From Hyphomicrobiales bacterium (GTDB taxonomy: Bacteria; Pseudomonadota; Alphaproteobacteria; Rhizobiales; Xanthobacteraceae): DNA of 64,000 nt. Location of the stretch: assembly GCA_017305665.1 (NCBI GenBank), contig JAFKKH010000012.1:304141-368140 (forward strand), in the 5' to 3' direction. The notes beneath the pieces are model-generated. The model was not told the DNA's origin. It ran no database searches and was given only the letters and a program-made list of their open reading frames with translations. Positions 49,152 to 60,081 of this stretch are shown here, piece after piece; within the stretch, counting starts at the first letter, position 1, and the number at the start of each line of letters is the position of its first letter. The position numbers and the translations under genes were made by a program.

Positions 49152-52016
49152 TTACTCCGCCGCCTGCGCGTAGTCCTCGATCGGCGGACAGGAGCAGACG
49201 AGATTGCGGTCGCCGTAGACGTTGTCGACACGTCCCACCGGGCACCAGTACTTGTCGGATCGCGAGGTGCCGTCCGGGAAACATCCTTCCGCACGGCTGT
49301 AGGGTCGTGACCAGGTGTCGTCGGCGATGTCGTGCACGGTGTGCGGCGCGTGGCGCAGCGGCGAGGCCTCGACCTTCCAGCGGCCGCCCTCGATCTCCGC
49401 GATTTCCTTCCGGATCGCGATCATGGCGTCGCAGAAGCGGTCGATCTCGGCTTTCGATTCGGATTCGGTCGGCTCGATCATCAGCGTGCCCGCCACCGGG
49501 AAGCTCATGGTCGGCGCATGGAAGCCGTAATCGATCAGCCGCTTGGCGATGTCGTCCACGGTGACGCCGGCGCTGGTCTTCAAGGCGCGGGGATCGACGA
49601 TGCACTCGTGCGCGACGCGGCCCTTCTCGTTGCGGTAGAGCACCGGGAAGTGCGGGTCGAGCCGTTGCGCGATGTAGTTGGCGTTGAGGATCGCGACTTC
49701 GGTCGCGCGCGTCAGGCCTTCGCCACCCATCATCAGGATGTAGATGTAGGAGATGGTCAGGATCGAGGCCGAGCCGTAGGGCGCAGCCGACACCGGGCCG
49801 ACCGCCGCGGTCGTCGTACCGTCGGTTGCGGGATGACCGGGCAGGAACGGGGCGAGATGCGCCTTGACGCCGATCGGGCCCATGCCCGGTCCGCCGCCGC
49901 CGTGCGGAATGCAGAACGTCTTGTGCAGGTTGAGATGGCTGACGTCGGCGCCGTAGTCGCCAGGCCGTGACAGCCCGACCTGCGCGTTCAAGTTGGCGCC
50001 GTCGAGATAGACCTGTCCGCCATGACCGTGGACGATGTCGCAGATCTCGCGGATGTGCTCCTCGAATACGCCGTGGGTGGACGGATAGGTGATCATGATC
50101 GCCGCGAGACGGTCGGCGTGCTGTGCCGCCTTGGTCTTGAGATCGTTGACGTCGACGTCGCCGCGCTTGTCGCAGGCGACCACCACCACCTCCATGCCGA
50201 CCATGCTGGCGGAGGCCGGATTGGTGCCGTGCGCCGAGGAGGGGATCAGGCAGACGGTGCGGTGCGCATCGCCGCGCGCATGATGATAGCCGCGGATCGC
50301 CAGCAGCCCGGCATATTCGCCCTGCGCGCCGGAATTCGGTTGCAGCGAGATCGCGTCATAGCCGGTGATGTCGATCAGCCACTGCTCGAGCTGTTTGAAC
50401 AGCGCGTGATAGCCCGCCGCCTGCTCGCGCGGTGCGAACGGATGCAGGCTGCCGAACGCCGGCCATGTCAGCGGGATCATCTCCGTGGTGGCGTTGAGCT
50501 TCATGGTGCAGGAGCCGAGCGGGATCATGGCGCGGTCGAGCGCGAGATCGCGATCGCTCAGCTTGCGCATGTAGCGCAACAGCTCGGTCTCGGAGCGGTG
50601 CGCATGAAACACCGGATGGGTGAGGTACTTGCCCTTGCGCTTCAGTCCGCCGGGCGGCGTATCGCGGATGCCGGCTTCCACATCTGCGTAGGATAGCGTG
50701 CCGCCGAACGCGCGCCACACCGCTTCCACCGTCTCGGGCGTGGTGGTCTCGTCGAGCGCGATGCCGAGGGTGCCGCCGCTGTTGCCCCGCAGGTTGATCT
50801 TCTCGTCTCGCGCGCGGGCGACGATCGCGCCCTGCTTGTCGCCGGCCTTCACTGTCAGCGTATCGAAGAACGATTCATGCAGCGGCGCGAAGCCGAGCTT
50901 TGCGAGGCCCGCAGCCAGCACCGCCGTGCGGCGATGCACGGTGCGTGCGATCTCAGCCAGCCCTTCCGGACCATGATAGACCGCGTACATCGAGGCGATC
51001 ACCGCCAGCAGCACCTGCGCGGTGCAGATATTGGAGGTCGCCTTCTCGCGGCGGATGTGCTGTTCGCGGGTCTGCAGCGCGAGCCGATAGGCCGGTGCCC
51101 CGCGCGAATCCACGGACAGACCGACGATGCGGCCGGGCAACGAGCGCTTCAGCGCATCGCGCACCGCCATGTAGGCGGCGTGCGGCCCGCCATACCCCAT
51201 GGGCACGCCGAAACGCTGAGCGGATCCAACAGCGATGTCGGCGCCGAGCTCGCCGGGCGAGGCGAGTAGCGTCAGCGCCAACAGGTCGGCGGCGATAATC
51301 GCAAGGCCGCCCTTGGCTTTCAGCGCCGTGATGGCGGGGCGCAGGTCGCGCACCACGCCCGACGTGCCCGGATACTGCAGTACCGCGCCAAACACGTCGG
51401 CCTTGTCGAGATCGCGCAGGGGATCGCCGACGACGAGCGACCAGCCCAGCGGCTCGGCGCGGGTGCGCAGCACCGCGAGCGTCTGCGGATGTACCTCATG
51501 ATCGACGAAGAACGCCTTCGTCTTCACGGTCGACACGCGCTCGGCCAGTGCCATCGCTTCCGCTACTGCTGTGCCCTCGTCGAGCAGCGAGGCGTTGGCG
51601 ACATCGAGGCCGGTCAAATCGCAGATCATGGTCTGGAAGTTGAACAGCGCTTCCAGCCGTCCCTGGCTGATCTCCGGCTGATAAGGCGTGTAGGCGGTGT
51701 ACCATGCCGGATTTTCCAGGATGTTGCGCTGGATCACCGCCGGCAGGATGGTGCCGGAATAGCCGGTGCCGATCAGCGAGGTGAATACCTGGTTCTGGGC
51801 GGCGAGCGCATGCATGTGCGCCAGCGCCTCGGTCTCGCTGAGCGCACGCCCGAGATTGAGCGGCTTGATCTGCCGGATCGAGGAGGGCAGGGTTTCGCTC
51901 ATCAGCGCGGTCAGGCTCTTGGCGCCGACGGTCTCCAGCATCGCACTGATGTCGCGCGGCGATGGGCCGATATGGCGGCCTGTAAAATCCGTTATTGCCA
52001 CGTCACGTCCGGTCAT
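49152..52016 (-). CDS. gcvP: glycine dehydrogenase (decarboxylating), single-chain P protein
   Basis: 954 residues from ATG 52016 (AGGAGC upstream). The PLP enzyme of the glycine cleavage system; decarboxylates glycine and passes the aminomethyl to GcvH. It is the fused type, with an N-half ([33 protein letters not shown]) and a C-half bearing the PLP lysine in [20 protein letters not shown], plus [18 protein letters not shown]. Last gene of gcvT-gcvH-gcvP, 32 bp after gcvH. Controlled by the glycine riboswitch upstream of gcvT. Confidence 0.98.
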   Translation of the reverse strand: MTGRDVAITDFTGRHIGPSPRDISAMLETVGAKSLTALMSETLPSSIRQIKPLNLGRALSETEALAHMHALAAQNQVFTSLIGTGYSGTILPAVIQRNILENPAWYTAYTPYQPEISQGRLEALFNFQTMICDLTGLDVANASLLDEGTAVAEAMALAERVSTVKTKAFFVDHEVHPQTLAVLRTRAEPLGWSLVVGDPLRDLDKADVFGAVLQYPGTSGVVRDLRPAITALKAKGGLAIIAADLLALTLLASPGELGADIAVGSAQRFGVPMGYGGPHAAYMAVRDALKRSLPGRIVGLSVDSRGAPAYRLALQTREQHIRREKATSNICTAQVLLAVIASMYAVYHGPEGLAEIARTVHRRTAVLAAGLAKLGFAPLHESFFDTLTVKAGDKQGAIVARARDEKINLRGNSGGTLGIALDETTTPETVEAVWRAFGGTLSYADVEAGIRDTPPGGLKRKGKYLTHPVFHAHRSETELLRYMRKLSDRDLALDRAMIPLGSCTMKLNATTEMIPLTWPAFGSLHPFAPREQAAGYHALFKQLEQWLIDITGYDAISLQPNSGAQGEYAGLLAIRGYHHARGDAHRTVCLIPSSAHGTNPASASMVGMEVVVVACDKRGDVDVNDLKTKAAQHADRLAAIMITYPSTHGVFEEHIREICDIVHGHGGQVYLDGANLNAQVGLSRPGDYGADVSHLNLHKTFCIPHGGGGPGMGPIGVKAHLAPFLPGHPATDGTTTAAVGPVSAAPYGSASILTISYIYILMMGGEGLTRATEVAILNANYIAQRLDPHFPVLYRNEKGRVAHECIVDPRALKTSAGVTVDDIAKRLIDYGFHAPTMSFPVAGTLMIEPTESESKAEIDRFCDAMIAIRKEIAEIEGGRWKVEASPLRHAPHTVHDIADDTWSRPYSRAEGCFPDGTSRSDKYWCPVGRVDNVYGDRNLVCSCPPIEDYAQAAE

Positions 52017-52048
52017 CGCATCGCTCCTGCGAAGCATGGTTGAATTGT

Positions 52049-52414
52049 TTAAGCCGTGTGCGCCTTGTAGGCGGCCTCATCCATCAGGCCGCCGAGTTCG
52101 TTCTTGTCCGATATCTTCAGCTTGAAGAACCAGGCCTTGTCGTTGGCGTCGGAGTTGACCAGCGCCGGCTCGGCGGCCAGTGCGTCGTTCACCGCGAGCA
52201 CTTCGCCCGTGATCGGCGCGTAGACGTCGGACGCCGCCTTGACGGATTCGACGACCGCTGCGGCTTCCGCCTTTTTCAACTGACGGCCGATCTTCGGCAG
52301 TTCCACGAACACGACGTCGCCGAGCTGCGACTGCGCATAGTCGGTGATGCCGATGGTGGCGGTGTCGCCTTCGATACGAAGCCATTCGTGGTCGGAGGTG
52401 TAGAGAACGGTCAT
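52049..52414 (-). CDS. gcvH: glycine cleavage system H protein
   Basis: 121 residues. Lipoyl carrier that shuttles the aminomethyl between GcvP, GcvT and the L protein. The lipoylation site is the Lys in [20 protein letters not shown] (family E-S-V-K-A-A). [20 protein letters not shown] is the typical start. It lies 10 bp after gcvT. Confidence 0.98.
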   Translation of the reverse strand: MTVLYTSDHEWLRIEGDTATIGITDYAQSQLGDVVFVELPKIGRQLKKAEAAAVVESVKAASDVYAPITGEVLAVNDALAAEPALVNSDANDKAWFFKLKISDKNELGGLMDEAAYKAHTA

Positions 52415-52424
52415 GCGAGAATCC

Positions 52425-53573
52425 TCAACGCTTGTAGCTGTGGGGAACGAAAGGCATGGGCGAGACGCGCAGCGGCAGCCGTTGACCGCGGACTTCGGCG
52501 AACACCGTGGCGCCGTCTGCGGCCTGCGCGGTGGGCAGATAGCCCATAGCGATAGGTGCGTTCAGGCTCGGGCCGAAGCCGCCGGATGTGACGGTGCCGA
52601 TTTGTTTTGTGGAAGTCGCGTCGGCAAACAAGGCTGCGCCTTCGCGCACCGGTGCGCGGCCTTCGGGCCGCAACCCGACACGGCGGCGCGCGGCGCCTTT
52701 TTCAAACTGGGAAAGAATGACATCCGCACCGGGGAAACCGCCGGCGCGCGCGCCGCCGGTGCGGCGGCTCTTCTGCACCGACCATTCCAGCGCGGCTTCG
52801 ACCGGGCTCGTCGATGTATCGATGTCATGACCGTAGAGGCACAGCCCGGCCTCTAACCGCAGGCTGTCGCGGGCGCCGAGTCCGATCGGCATCACGTCGG
52901 CATCGTCGAGCAGCTTCGTGACCAGCGCTTCGGCCTGCGCGGCCGGAATCGAAATCTCGAAGCCGTCCTCGCCGGTATAGCCCGAGCGCGAGACGAAGCA
53001 GGCGATGCCGTCCACCTGATGCGGACCGGCATCCATGAATTTCATTGTCGGTGCTTCGGCACACAACTTCGCGAACACCGTCGCCGCCTTCGGACCCTGC
53101 AGCGCGATCAGCGCGCGATCGGCCAGCACGTCGATGGTACAGACATCCGAGAGGTGCTTGCGGAGATGCGCCTCATCCTCGGTCTTGCAGGCGGCGTTGA
53201 CGACGAGGAACAGGTGGTCGCCGAAGTTCGCCACCATGAGGTCGTCGAGCAGGCCGCCGGCCGCGTTGGTGAACTGGGCGTAGCGCTGGCGGCCCGGTGC
53301 AACCGCCAGGATGTCCTGCGGCACCAGTTTTTCCAGTGCCAGCGCGGCGTCCTCGATCTTGCCGGATTTTGGCGTGAGCGCGATCTGGCCCATGTGGGAG
53401 ACATCGAACAGGCCGGCGTTCGCACGGGTGTGCAGATGCTCCTTCAGGACGCCGGCGGCATACTGCACCGGCATGTCGTAGCCCGCGAAGGGCACCATTT
53501 TGCCACCACGTGCCAGATGCAGCGCGTGGAGGGGCGTTTTCGAAAGAGATGTTTCGGCGTCGCGCGCAAGCAT
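52425..53573 (-). CDS. gcvT: glycine cleavage system T protein (aminomethyltransferase)
   Basis: 382 residues. Transfers the aminomethyl carbon to tetrahydrofolate, releasing ammonia, so it ties to the folate genes at the start of the window. Motifs: [86 protein letters not shown]. The tandem glycine riboswitch ends about 50 nt upstream of the ATG. Confidence 0.98.
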   Translation of the reverse strand: MLARDAETSLSKTPLHALHLARGGKMVPFAGYDMPVQYAAGVLKEHLHTRANAGLFDVSHMGQIALTPKSGKIEDAALALEKLVPQDILAVAPGRQRYAQFTNAAGGLLDDLMVANFGDHLFLVVNAACKTEDEAHLRKHLSDVCTIDVLADRALIALQGPKAATVFAKLCAEAPTMKFMDAGPHQVDGIACFVSRSGYTGEDGFEISIPAAQAEALVTKLLDDADVMPIGLGARDSLRLEAGLCLYGHDIDTSTSPVEAALEWSVQKSRRTGGARAGGFPGADVILSQFEKGAARRRVGLRPEGRAPVREGAALFADATSTKQIGTVTSGGFGPSLNAPIAMGYLPTAQAADGATVFAEVRGQRLPLRVSPMPFVPHSYKR

Positions 53574-53623
53574 CGGGGGCCCTCGTGGTCCGCAGGGACG
53601 ATTCCCTGAAAACCGGTCGAAGC

Positions 53624-53810
53624 CCCATCTGTCGCTGTGCCTGAGAGTATTATCCCGTCGGCGGACCTATCCGGACCAGCGGTCCTTCGGGCCTCTTTCC
53701 AGATGCTAACGAGTCGCGCGGTCCTTTTGCCTGAGAGTTTCCGGGGCGGTTGCTCCTTCGGCGTCGGCCAGCTTTTCTTCAAAAGCGACCGATCTCTCCC
53801 GACGCGACTT
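53624..53810 (-). promoter_or_regulatory. tandem glycine riboswitch
   Basis: Read on the minus strand, aptamer 1 (plus 53810 to 53711) begins GUCGCGUCGGGAGAG and contains CUCUCAGGCAAAAGGACC. Aptamer 2 (plus 53706 to 53624) contains GGAUAAUACUCUCAGGCAC. The CUCUCAGGC and GGGAGAG/GAAAGAG cores are diagnostic for the Rfam gcvT element. Glycine binding turns on the glycine cleavage operon. Confidence 0.96.
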
Positions 53811-54019
53811 ACCAACGGGCGGAGAGAACCACGGCTTCAAGAGGGCTGTCAACGCGACCGGATCGCCTATCAACGGCTCCGGTGGCCGTTCCGGACGCTT
53901 CTTTGGGGCGGGCCTTACAGCCGGAACGGCCTGTCGCGGGGGCCGAGTATAATTCGTTAACACGGCGGCTTTAGTCCTTGATAAACAGGTCGTGTTCCTG
54001 AGGGCTGCCGGATTCGCTG

Positions 54020-54985
54020 ATGGGAGATGAAGCAGACCATTCCGCCGCGTTTCTGCCGGCCGAGGTTCGCGCGCGTCTCTACGATCAGGCATTTGGTCAT
54101 ACGCGCATCGGCGCGTGGGAATGTGAAGTCGAGACGGAACGGCTCACCTGGACGTCCGGCGTCTACGACATCTTCGGCTTTCCGATGGGTAACCCGTTGC
54201 GGCGCGCCAGCATCGTCGATCTCTATATCGACGAATCCCGCCGCAACATGGAACTGGCGCGCGCCGAAGTCATCCGGAGCGGCTCCGCGGTTTCGCTCGA
54301 CACCGAAATCAGGACTTGGCGCGGCGAAAAGCGCTGGATGCGGCTCTCGATCAACGCGATCGAAGAGGCCGGCCGGACGATACGTATTTTCGGCGCCAAA
54401 CAGGACGTCACGTCCGAGCAGGAAGCTCTGGAAGCGCTGCGGCGGCAAGCCGAGACCGATTCGCTCACCGGATTGGCGAATCGCCACGTATTTCAGGCGC
54501 GCTACACCGACGTCGTTCGCGACACCCTGAACTACGGTTTCGCCTCGGCGCTCGCCCTGGTCGATCTCGACCGCTTCAAGGAGCTCAACGACAAGTTCGG
54601 TCATGAGGCCGGAGACGCATGCTTACGCGAAATCGCGATGCGTTTGCGGCGCGCTTTCCGCGACGCTGGGCTGGTTGCGAGGCTGGGCGGCGACGAGTTC
54701 GCGCTCATCCTGCACGCTCCCACCACGCCGGCGCGGATCGCGCAGGTGCTGCAGAAGACCATCGCCATGCTGTGCCGGCCGTTCTTCTGGAACGGCCTTC
54801 GCCTGGAGGTCGGCGCCTCGATCGGAGTTGCCCTGATCTCCCGCCCGCATCGCCGGCGGATCGCCGAGTTGTTCGCCGAAGCCGACATGGCGCTGTATGC
54901 GGCAAAGACCGCTGGCCGAAACAAGGTCCATTTGTTCAGCGACGCCGACGGCAACTATTCGGTCAAGCCAGGCGCTGCGGCCTGA
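54020..54985 (+). CDS. PAS-GGDEF diguanylate cyclase
   Basis: 321 residues. PAS domain (residues 18-135; GAWECEVETERLTWTSGVYD, MRLSINAIEEAGRTIRIFGA) followed by a GGDEF domain with the intact active site LGGDEFALILHAP near residue 220. TDSLTGLANRHVFQARY and DLDRFKELNDKFGHEAGD complete it. It synthesises c-di-GMP from GTP. No EAL domain and no RxxD inhibitory site before the GGDEF motif as far as I can see. No membrane helix. Divergent from the gcv operon. Confidence 0.94.
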   Translation: MGDEADHSAAFLPAEVRARLYDQAFGHTRIGAWECEVETERLTWTSGVYDIFGFPMGNPLRRASIVDLYIDESRRNMELARAEVIRSGSAVSLDTEIRTWRGEKRWMRLSINAIEEAGRTIRIFGAKQDVTSEQEALEALRRQAETDSLTGLANRHVFQARYTDVVRDTLNYGFASALALVDLDRFKELNDKFGHEAGDACLREIAMRLRRAFRDAGLVARLGGDEFALILHAPTTPARIAQVLQKTIAMLCRPFFWNGLRLEVGASIGVALISRPHRRRIAELFAEADMALYAAKTAGRNKVHLFSDADGNYSVKPGAAA

Positions 54986-55168
54986 CCCCGGCCGGCCAAG
55001 TTCAGGTGGAGGTCGGTACCCGTAACCCTCCATCGCAACCCATCCTGCCAAGCCCCTGATCCCCCTGCGCACTTTCTGGACAGGGCGGCCACCCCCGTCT
55101 AAAAGCGGTCGCTGGGAAAAATGGGCCCATTTCAGGGCCGCAGCCCGTTTTGGCGCAATGGAACAACA

Positions 55169-57847
55169 ATGAGCGGCGTTAACGAAATCAGGTCGGCGTT
55201 TCTGAACTACTTCGCGGCCAACGGCCACGCGATCGTGCCCTCGTCGCCGCTGGTTCCGCGCAACGATCCGACGCTGATGTTCACCAACGCCGGCATGGTG
55301 CAGTTCAAGAACGTCTTCACCGGCCTCGAGAAGCGGCCCTACCAGCGCGCGACGACCTCGCAGAAATGCGTGCGCGCGGGCGGCAAGCACAACGACCTCG
55401 ACAACGTCGGCTACACCGCGCGCCACCACACCTTCTTCGAGATGCTCGGCAACTTCTCGTTCGGCGACTACTTCAAGGATCGCGCCATCGAGCTCGCCTG
55501 GAATCTGGTGACGAAGGAATTCGGCCTGCCCAAGGACAAGCTCATCGCCACCGTCTACATCGACGATGACGAGGCGTTCGGGCTCTGGAAGAAGATCGCA
55601 GGTCTGCCGGACTCGCGGATCATCCGCATCGCCGGCGCCGACAACTTCTGGCAGATGGGTGATACCGGTCCCTGCGGGCCGTGCTCGGAAATCTTCTACG
55701 ATCACGGCGACAAGATTCCCGGCGGACCTCCCGGTTCGGCTGATGAGGACGGCGACCGCTTCATCGAGATCTGGAATCTCGTGTTCATGCAGTACGAGCA
55801 GTTGCCGGACGGCAGCCGCCTCAGCTTGCCGAAACCCTCGATCGATACCGGCGCCGGGCTCGAGCGTGTCGCGGCCGTGCTGCAGGGCAAGCACGACAAC
55901 TACGACATCGATCTGTTCGTCGCGCTGATCCGTGCCGCGGCCGAACTGACGGGTGCGAACCCGAACGGTCCGATGAAGGCATCGCTGCGCGTGATCGCCG
56001 ATCACCTGCGCGCATCCTCGTTCCTGATCGCCGACGGCGTGCTGCCCTCGAACGAGGGCCGCGGCTACGTGCTGCGCCGTATCATGCGGCGCGCGATGCG
56101 TCACGCGCAGTTGCTCGGCGCCAAGGAGCCGCTGATGTGGCGGCCCGTTGGAGCGCTGGTTCGCGAGATGGGCGAGGCCTATCCCGAACTGCAGCGCGCG
56201 CGGCCGCTGATCGAGGAAACGCTGCGGCTCGAGGAAACGCGCTTCCGCAAGACGCTGGAGCGCGGTCTTTCTATTCTGGATGAAAAGAGTGCGTCCCTGA
56301 AGAAGGGCGACATGTTCGACGGCGAGACTGCGTTCACGCTGTACGACACTTACGGTTTCCCGCTCGATCTGACCCAGGACGCGCTGAAGTCGCGCGGCAT
56401 CGGCGTCGACATCGCATCCTTCACCGACTCGATGGAGAGGCAGAAGGCCAAGGCGCGCGCGTCGTGGTCGGGGTCGGGTGAGGCCGCGACCGAAGCAGTC
56501 TGGTTTCCGCTGCGCGAAAAACTCGGCGCCACGGAATTCCTCGGCTACGAAACAGAGACCGCCGAAGGTGCGGTCACCGCGCTGGTCAAGGACGGCAAGG
56601 AGGCCGACAGCCTCAAGGCCGGCGAGACCGGCGCCGTCGTTCTGAATCAGACGCCGTTCTATGGCGAGTCCGGCGGACAGGTCGGCGACACAGGCGTGCT
56701 TCTCGCGGATGGCGTGCGCTTCCGCGTCACCGACACCCAGAAGAAGGGCGGCGACCTGTTCGTCCATCTCGGCACGGTCGAACAGGGCACGCTCAAGGTC
56801 GGCATGGCGCTGGCGCTCGAAGTCGATCACGGCCGCCGCGGTGCGATCCGCGCCAACCATTCCGCGACGCATCTGTTGCACGAGGCGTTGCGGCAGGTGC
56901 TCGGCGATCACATCGCGCAGCGCGGCTCGCTGGTCGCACCGGAGCGGCTGCGCTTCGACTTCGCGCACAACAAGCCGATCAGCGCCGACGAACTGCGCCG
57001 CATTGAGGACATTGCCAACGACGTCGTGCTCGAAAACGGCGAGGTGATGACACGGCTGATGGCCGTGGACGATGCGCGCGAAGCCGGCGCGCGAGCGCTG
57101 TTCGGCGAGAAATACGGCGACGAGGTGCGCGTGGTCTCCATGGGTCATGCGGGGCGGCAGGGTGCTGCGAGCAATGCGCTTGGCTGGTCGGTCGAGCTCT
57201 GCGGCGGCACGCATGTGAAGCGCACCGGGGATATCGGTTTGATTTCCGTGTTGGGCGACAGCGCGGTGTCATCGGGCGTTCGCCGCATCGAGGCGCTGAC
57301 CGGGCATCATGCCCGCCGTCACGCCAACGACACGATCCAGCTTGCGAAGACCGCGGCCGGCGAGTTGCGCACCACGCTGGACGATATGCCGGCGCGGATC
57401 GCCTCACTGATGGACGAGCGCAAGAAGCTCGAGCGTGAACTGTCCGAGGCGCGCAAGAAACTCGCCATGGGCGGCGGCGCGGGCGGATCGGCGTCTGCGA
57501 GCAGTGCCGGGGTGCGCGACGTTGGCGGCATCAAGCTGATGGCGCGTTCGGTCGAGGGTATCGAGATCAAGGATCTCAAGAACCTCGCCGATCAGGGCAA
57601 GAAGCAACTCGGCTCCGGCGTGGTCGCGCTGGTTGCGACCAGCGACGACGGCAAGGCGAGCGTCGTGGTCGGCGTGACGCCGGATCTAGTTACGCGCTTC
57701 TCGGCGGTCGATCTGGTGCGCAAGGCGTCCGAAGTGCTCGGCGGCAAGGGCGGCGGCGGCAAGCCCGATATGGCGCAGGCCGGCGGTCCCGATGGCGCCA
57801 AGGCGGGCGCGGCGCTCGACGCCATCGCCGCGGCGATGGGCGCATAG
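55169..57847 (+). CDS. alaS: alanyl-tRNA synthetase
   Basis: 892 residues from ATG 55169. Class II synthetase. N-terminal catalytic core with [19 protein letters not shown] and [19 protein letters not shown], tRNA-binding region, then editing domain with zinc ligands [19 protein letters not shown] (HxxxH) and [14 protein letters not shown] (CxxxH). The C-Ala domain ends with [20 protein letters not shown] and [19 protein letters not shown] (DHHA1 type). Large antisense open frames here are shadows. Confidence 0.99.
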   Translation: MSGVNEIRSAFLNYFAANGHAIVPSSPLVPRNDPTLMFTNAGMVQFKNVFTGLEKRPYQRATTSQKCVRAGGKHNDLDNVGYTARHHTFFEMLGNFSFGDYFKDRAIELAWNLVTKEFGLPKDKLIATVYIDDDEAFGLWKKIAGLPDSRIIRIAGADNFWQMGDTGPCGPCSEIFYDHGDKIPGGPPGSADEDGDRFIEIWNLVFMQYEQLPDGSRLSLPKPSIDTGAGLERVAAVLQGKHDNYDIDLFVALIRAAAELTGANPNGPMKASLRVIADHLRASSFLIADGVLPSNEGRGYVLRRIMRRAMRHAQLLGAKEPLMWRPVGALVREMGEAYPELQRARPLIEETLRLEETRFRKTLERGLSILDEKSASLKKGDMFDGETAFTLYDTYGFPLDLTQDALKSRGIGVDIASFTDSMERQKAKARASWSGSGEAATEAVWFPLREKLGATEFLGYETETAEGAVTALVKDGKEADSLKAGETGAVVLNQTPFYGESGGQVGDTGVLLADGVRFRVTDTQKKGGDLFVHLGTVEQGTLKVGMALALEVDHGRRGAIRANHSATHLLHEALRQVLGDHIAQRGSLVAPERLRFDFAHNKPISADELRRIEDIANDVVLENGEVMTRLMAVDDAREAGARALFGEKYGDEVRVVSMGHAGRQGAASNALGWSVELCGGTHVKRTGDIGLISVLGDSAVSSGVRRIEALTGHHARRHANDTIQLAKTAAGELRTTLDDMPARIASLMDERKKLERELSEARKKLAMGGGAGGSASASSAGVRDVGGIKLMARSVEGIEIKDLKNLADQGKKQLGSGVVALVATSDDGKASVVVGVTPDLVTRFSAVDLVRKASEVLGGKGGGGKPDMAQAGGPDGAKAGAALDAIAAAMGA

Positions 57848-57939
57848 TTCCCACTCGGAATCACATTGCCTTGATCGGTGCGGCGATGGGTAGCCGCTTG
57901 CGGTCTGGCGTCCTGTACGCGCATGCAACATGATGCCCC

Positions 57940-59646
57940 ATGCATCATAATACCCCCTTGATTTCTACCATCGTGGTCGGCCTCGTGCTGGCATTTGCTT
58001 TCGGCGCGCTGGCGCAGCGCCTGCGCGTCTCGCCGCTGGTCGGCTACCTGCTCGCCGGCGTGGTGATGGGCCCGTTCACGCCGGGTTTCGTTGCCGACCA
58101 GAACATCGCCCACGAACTCGCCGAGATCGGCATCATCCTCCTGATGTTCGGCGTCGGCCTGCATTTCTCGCTGAAGGATCTGCTGTCGGTCCGCGCGATC
58201 GCAGTGCCCGGCGCCGTGGTGCAGATATCGGCGGCGACGTTGATGGGCGTCGCGATGGGCTGGGTAATGGGCTGGAGCGTCGGCAAGGGGATCATGTTCG
58301 GTCTCGCGTTGTCTACCGCATCGACGGTGGTGCTGCTGCGCGCCATGCAGGAACGGCGGCTGATCGAGACCGAGCGGGGCCGCATCGCGGTCGGCTGGCT
58401 GATTGTCGAGGACATCGCCATGGTGCTGACGCTGGTACTGCTGCCGGCGACCGCGGGGCTGTTGAATGGCGAGGCAAGCGCCAGCACTGACCTGACGGCG
58501 CTGGCGTGGCCGCTCGCCATGACGCTCGGCAAGGTCGCGGCGTTTGTTGTGTTCATGCTGGTGGTCGGCCGCCGCGTCATCCCGTGGATCCTGCATTACG
58601 TCGCCCACACCGGATCGCGTGAACTGTTTCGGCTTGCGGTGTTCGCCATCTCGCTCGGCGTGGCGTTCGGCGCCGCGATCCTGTTCGACGTGTCGTTCGC
58701 GCTGGGTGCATTCTTCGCCGGCATGATCCTGAGCGAGTCCGAGCTCAGCCAGCGCGCCGCCAACGAAACCTTGCCGCTGCGCGACGCGTTCGCCGTGCTG
58801 TTCTTCGTCTCGGTCGGCATGCTGGTCGACCCCGCGATCATCGTGAACGAGCCGCTGCCGCTGCTGGCCACGCTGTTCATCATTCTGTTCGGCAAGTCGC
58901 TCGCCGCATTCGTTATCGTGCGGCTGTTCGGGCATCCGACCTCGACGGCGCTGACGATTTCGGCGAGCCTTGCGCAGATCGGCGAATTCTCCTTTATCCT
59001 CGTCAGTCTCGGCGTCAGCCTGTCGTTGATGACCGAGCGCGGCCGCGATCTGGTGCTGGCCGGCGCCATCATCTCGATCATGCTGAACCCGCTGTTCTTC
59101 GCGGTGCTCGACCGCATCCTTGCCAAGCGGAAGGAGGAGGCCGCGCCGTCAAGCAAGGCCAACGCGCCGCCGCGCGAGCCGTTGCGGACTTCGGTTCAGC
59201 GCGATCATGTGGTGCTGGTCGGCCATGGGCGGGTCGGGCGCGTGGTGGCGCATGCGCTGCGGGTAACCAACACGCCGCTGTTGGTGATCGAGGACAATCC
59301 GGGAGCGATCGAACGCCTCGTTCAGGAGGGCGTCGAGGTCATCAGGGGCAACGCCGCGGCGCCCGATATGCTGCAAGCCGCGAATGTTGGCGCGGCGAGG
59401 GGATTGTTGGTCGCCATCCCCGATGCCTTCGAGGGTGGTCAGATCGTCGCCAAGGCGCGCGTCATCAGCGCGAGCTTGCCGATCATCGCACGTGCGCATT
59501 CCGAGGAGGAGATCGCGCACCTGAAATTTCACGGCGCCACGTCGGTCATCATGGGTGAAATGGAAATCGCCCGCGCCATGCTGGCGCTGCTCGACGTGGA
59601 CCGGGCGGTGGCCACGACGGAGGCCGGCGCGCCGTCAGCGGCGTGA
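57940..59646 (+). CDS. YbaL/KefB-type CPA2 cation:proton antiporter
   Basis: 568 residues. Twelve to thirteen hydrophobic helices of the Na+/H+ exchanger fold (SPLVGYLLAGVVMGPFTPGF, HELAEIGIILLMFGVGLHFS, STVVLLRAMQERRLIETERG, DVSFALGAFFAGMILSESEL), then a C-terminal RCK/TrkA_N domain with DHVVLVGHGRVGRVVAHALR and ARGLLVAIPDAFEGGQIV. Exports K+ under redox or osmotic stress by analogy with KefB/YbaL; the exact ion is not assured. Single gene after alaS. Confidence 0.95.
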   Translation: MHHNTPLISTIVVGLVLAFAFGALAQRLRVSPLVGYLLAGVVMGPFTPGFVADQNIAHELAEIGIILLMFGVGLHFSLKDLLSVRAIAVPGAVVQISAATLMGVAMGWVMGWSVGKGIMFGLALSTASTVVLLRAMQERRLIETERGRIAVGWLIVEDIAMVLTLVLLPATAGLLNGEASASTDLTALAWPLAMTLGKVAAFVVFMLVVGRRVIPWILHYVAHTGSRELFRLAVFAISLGVAFGAAILFDVSFALGAFFAGMILSESELSQRAANETLPLRDAFAVLFFVSVGMLVDPAIIVNEPLPLLATLFIILFGKSLAAFVIVRLFGHPTSTALTISASLAQIGEFSFILVSLGVSLSLMTERGRDLVLAGAIISIMLNPLFFAVLDRILAKRKEEAAPSSKANAPPREPLRTSVQRDHVVLVGHGRVGRVVAHALRVTNTPLLVIEDNPGAIERLVQEGVEVIRGNAAAPDMLQAANVGAARGLLVAIPDAFEGGQIVAKARVISASLPIIARAHSEEEIAHLKFHGATSVIMGEMEIARAMLALLDVDRAVATTEAGAPSAA

Positions 59647-60081
59647 TCAGGCGAGGTGGGTTTCGCGTGAGGCGATCAGGCGGCGGGTCGCATCGGGAAT
59701 CGGCGCGGGCCGATGTGTGGTCTGATCGGTGTTGACCCAGACGATCTCGCCGGTGGCGAGCAGATCGTTCTGCTCCTTCTGAAAAATGGCGAGCTGGAAC
59801 ACCAGACTCGAGTTGCCGAGCCGCGCGACGCGCAAGCCGACGTCGAGCTCCCAGTCGAAGCGGATCGGCGCCTTGTACTCGACCACGGCTTTGACGACGT
59901 GAAAATCCATGCCGGTCTTCTGAGCATCGGCAAACTGGTCGTAGCCGAGTGCGCGGAAGAACTCCGTGATGGCGGTGTCGTAGTAGGTCAGGTAGTGCGC
60001 GTTGAACAACACGCCCTGGCCGTCGATCTCCGAATAGCGCACCCGGAACGGATGGAAGAACCAGAACTGATCGCGGGTCAC
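59647..60081 (-). CDS. hotdog acyl-CoA thioesterase (YbgC/FadM-like)
   Basis: 144 residues from GTG 60081. Thioesterase motif RVRYSEIDGQGVLFNAHYLTYYD (D and Y-x-x-Y catalytic region), GMDFHVVKAVVEYKAPIRFD. The start overlaps the upstream regulator's stop (GTGA). Candidate substrate is a long-chain or aromatic acyl-CoA. The much longer frame on this strand upstream is the regulator's out-of-frame shadow. Confidence 0.9.
   Translation of the reverse strand: MTRDQFWFFHPFRVRYSEIDGQGVLFNAHYLTYYDTAITEFFRALGYDQFADAQKTGMDFHVVKAVVEYKAPIRFDWELDVGLRVARLGNSSLVFQLAIFQKEQNDLLATGEIVWVNTDQTTHRPAPIPDATRRLIASRETHLA

Noticed and set aside
54623-57214. 863-codon minus-strand open frame
   Set aside because: Antisense to alaS and the GGDEF gene; these are certain, the frame lacks any conserved motif.
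57592-58935. 447-codon minus-strand open frame
   Set aside because: Antisense to alaS end and the antiporter; Arg/His/Gln-rich.
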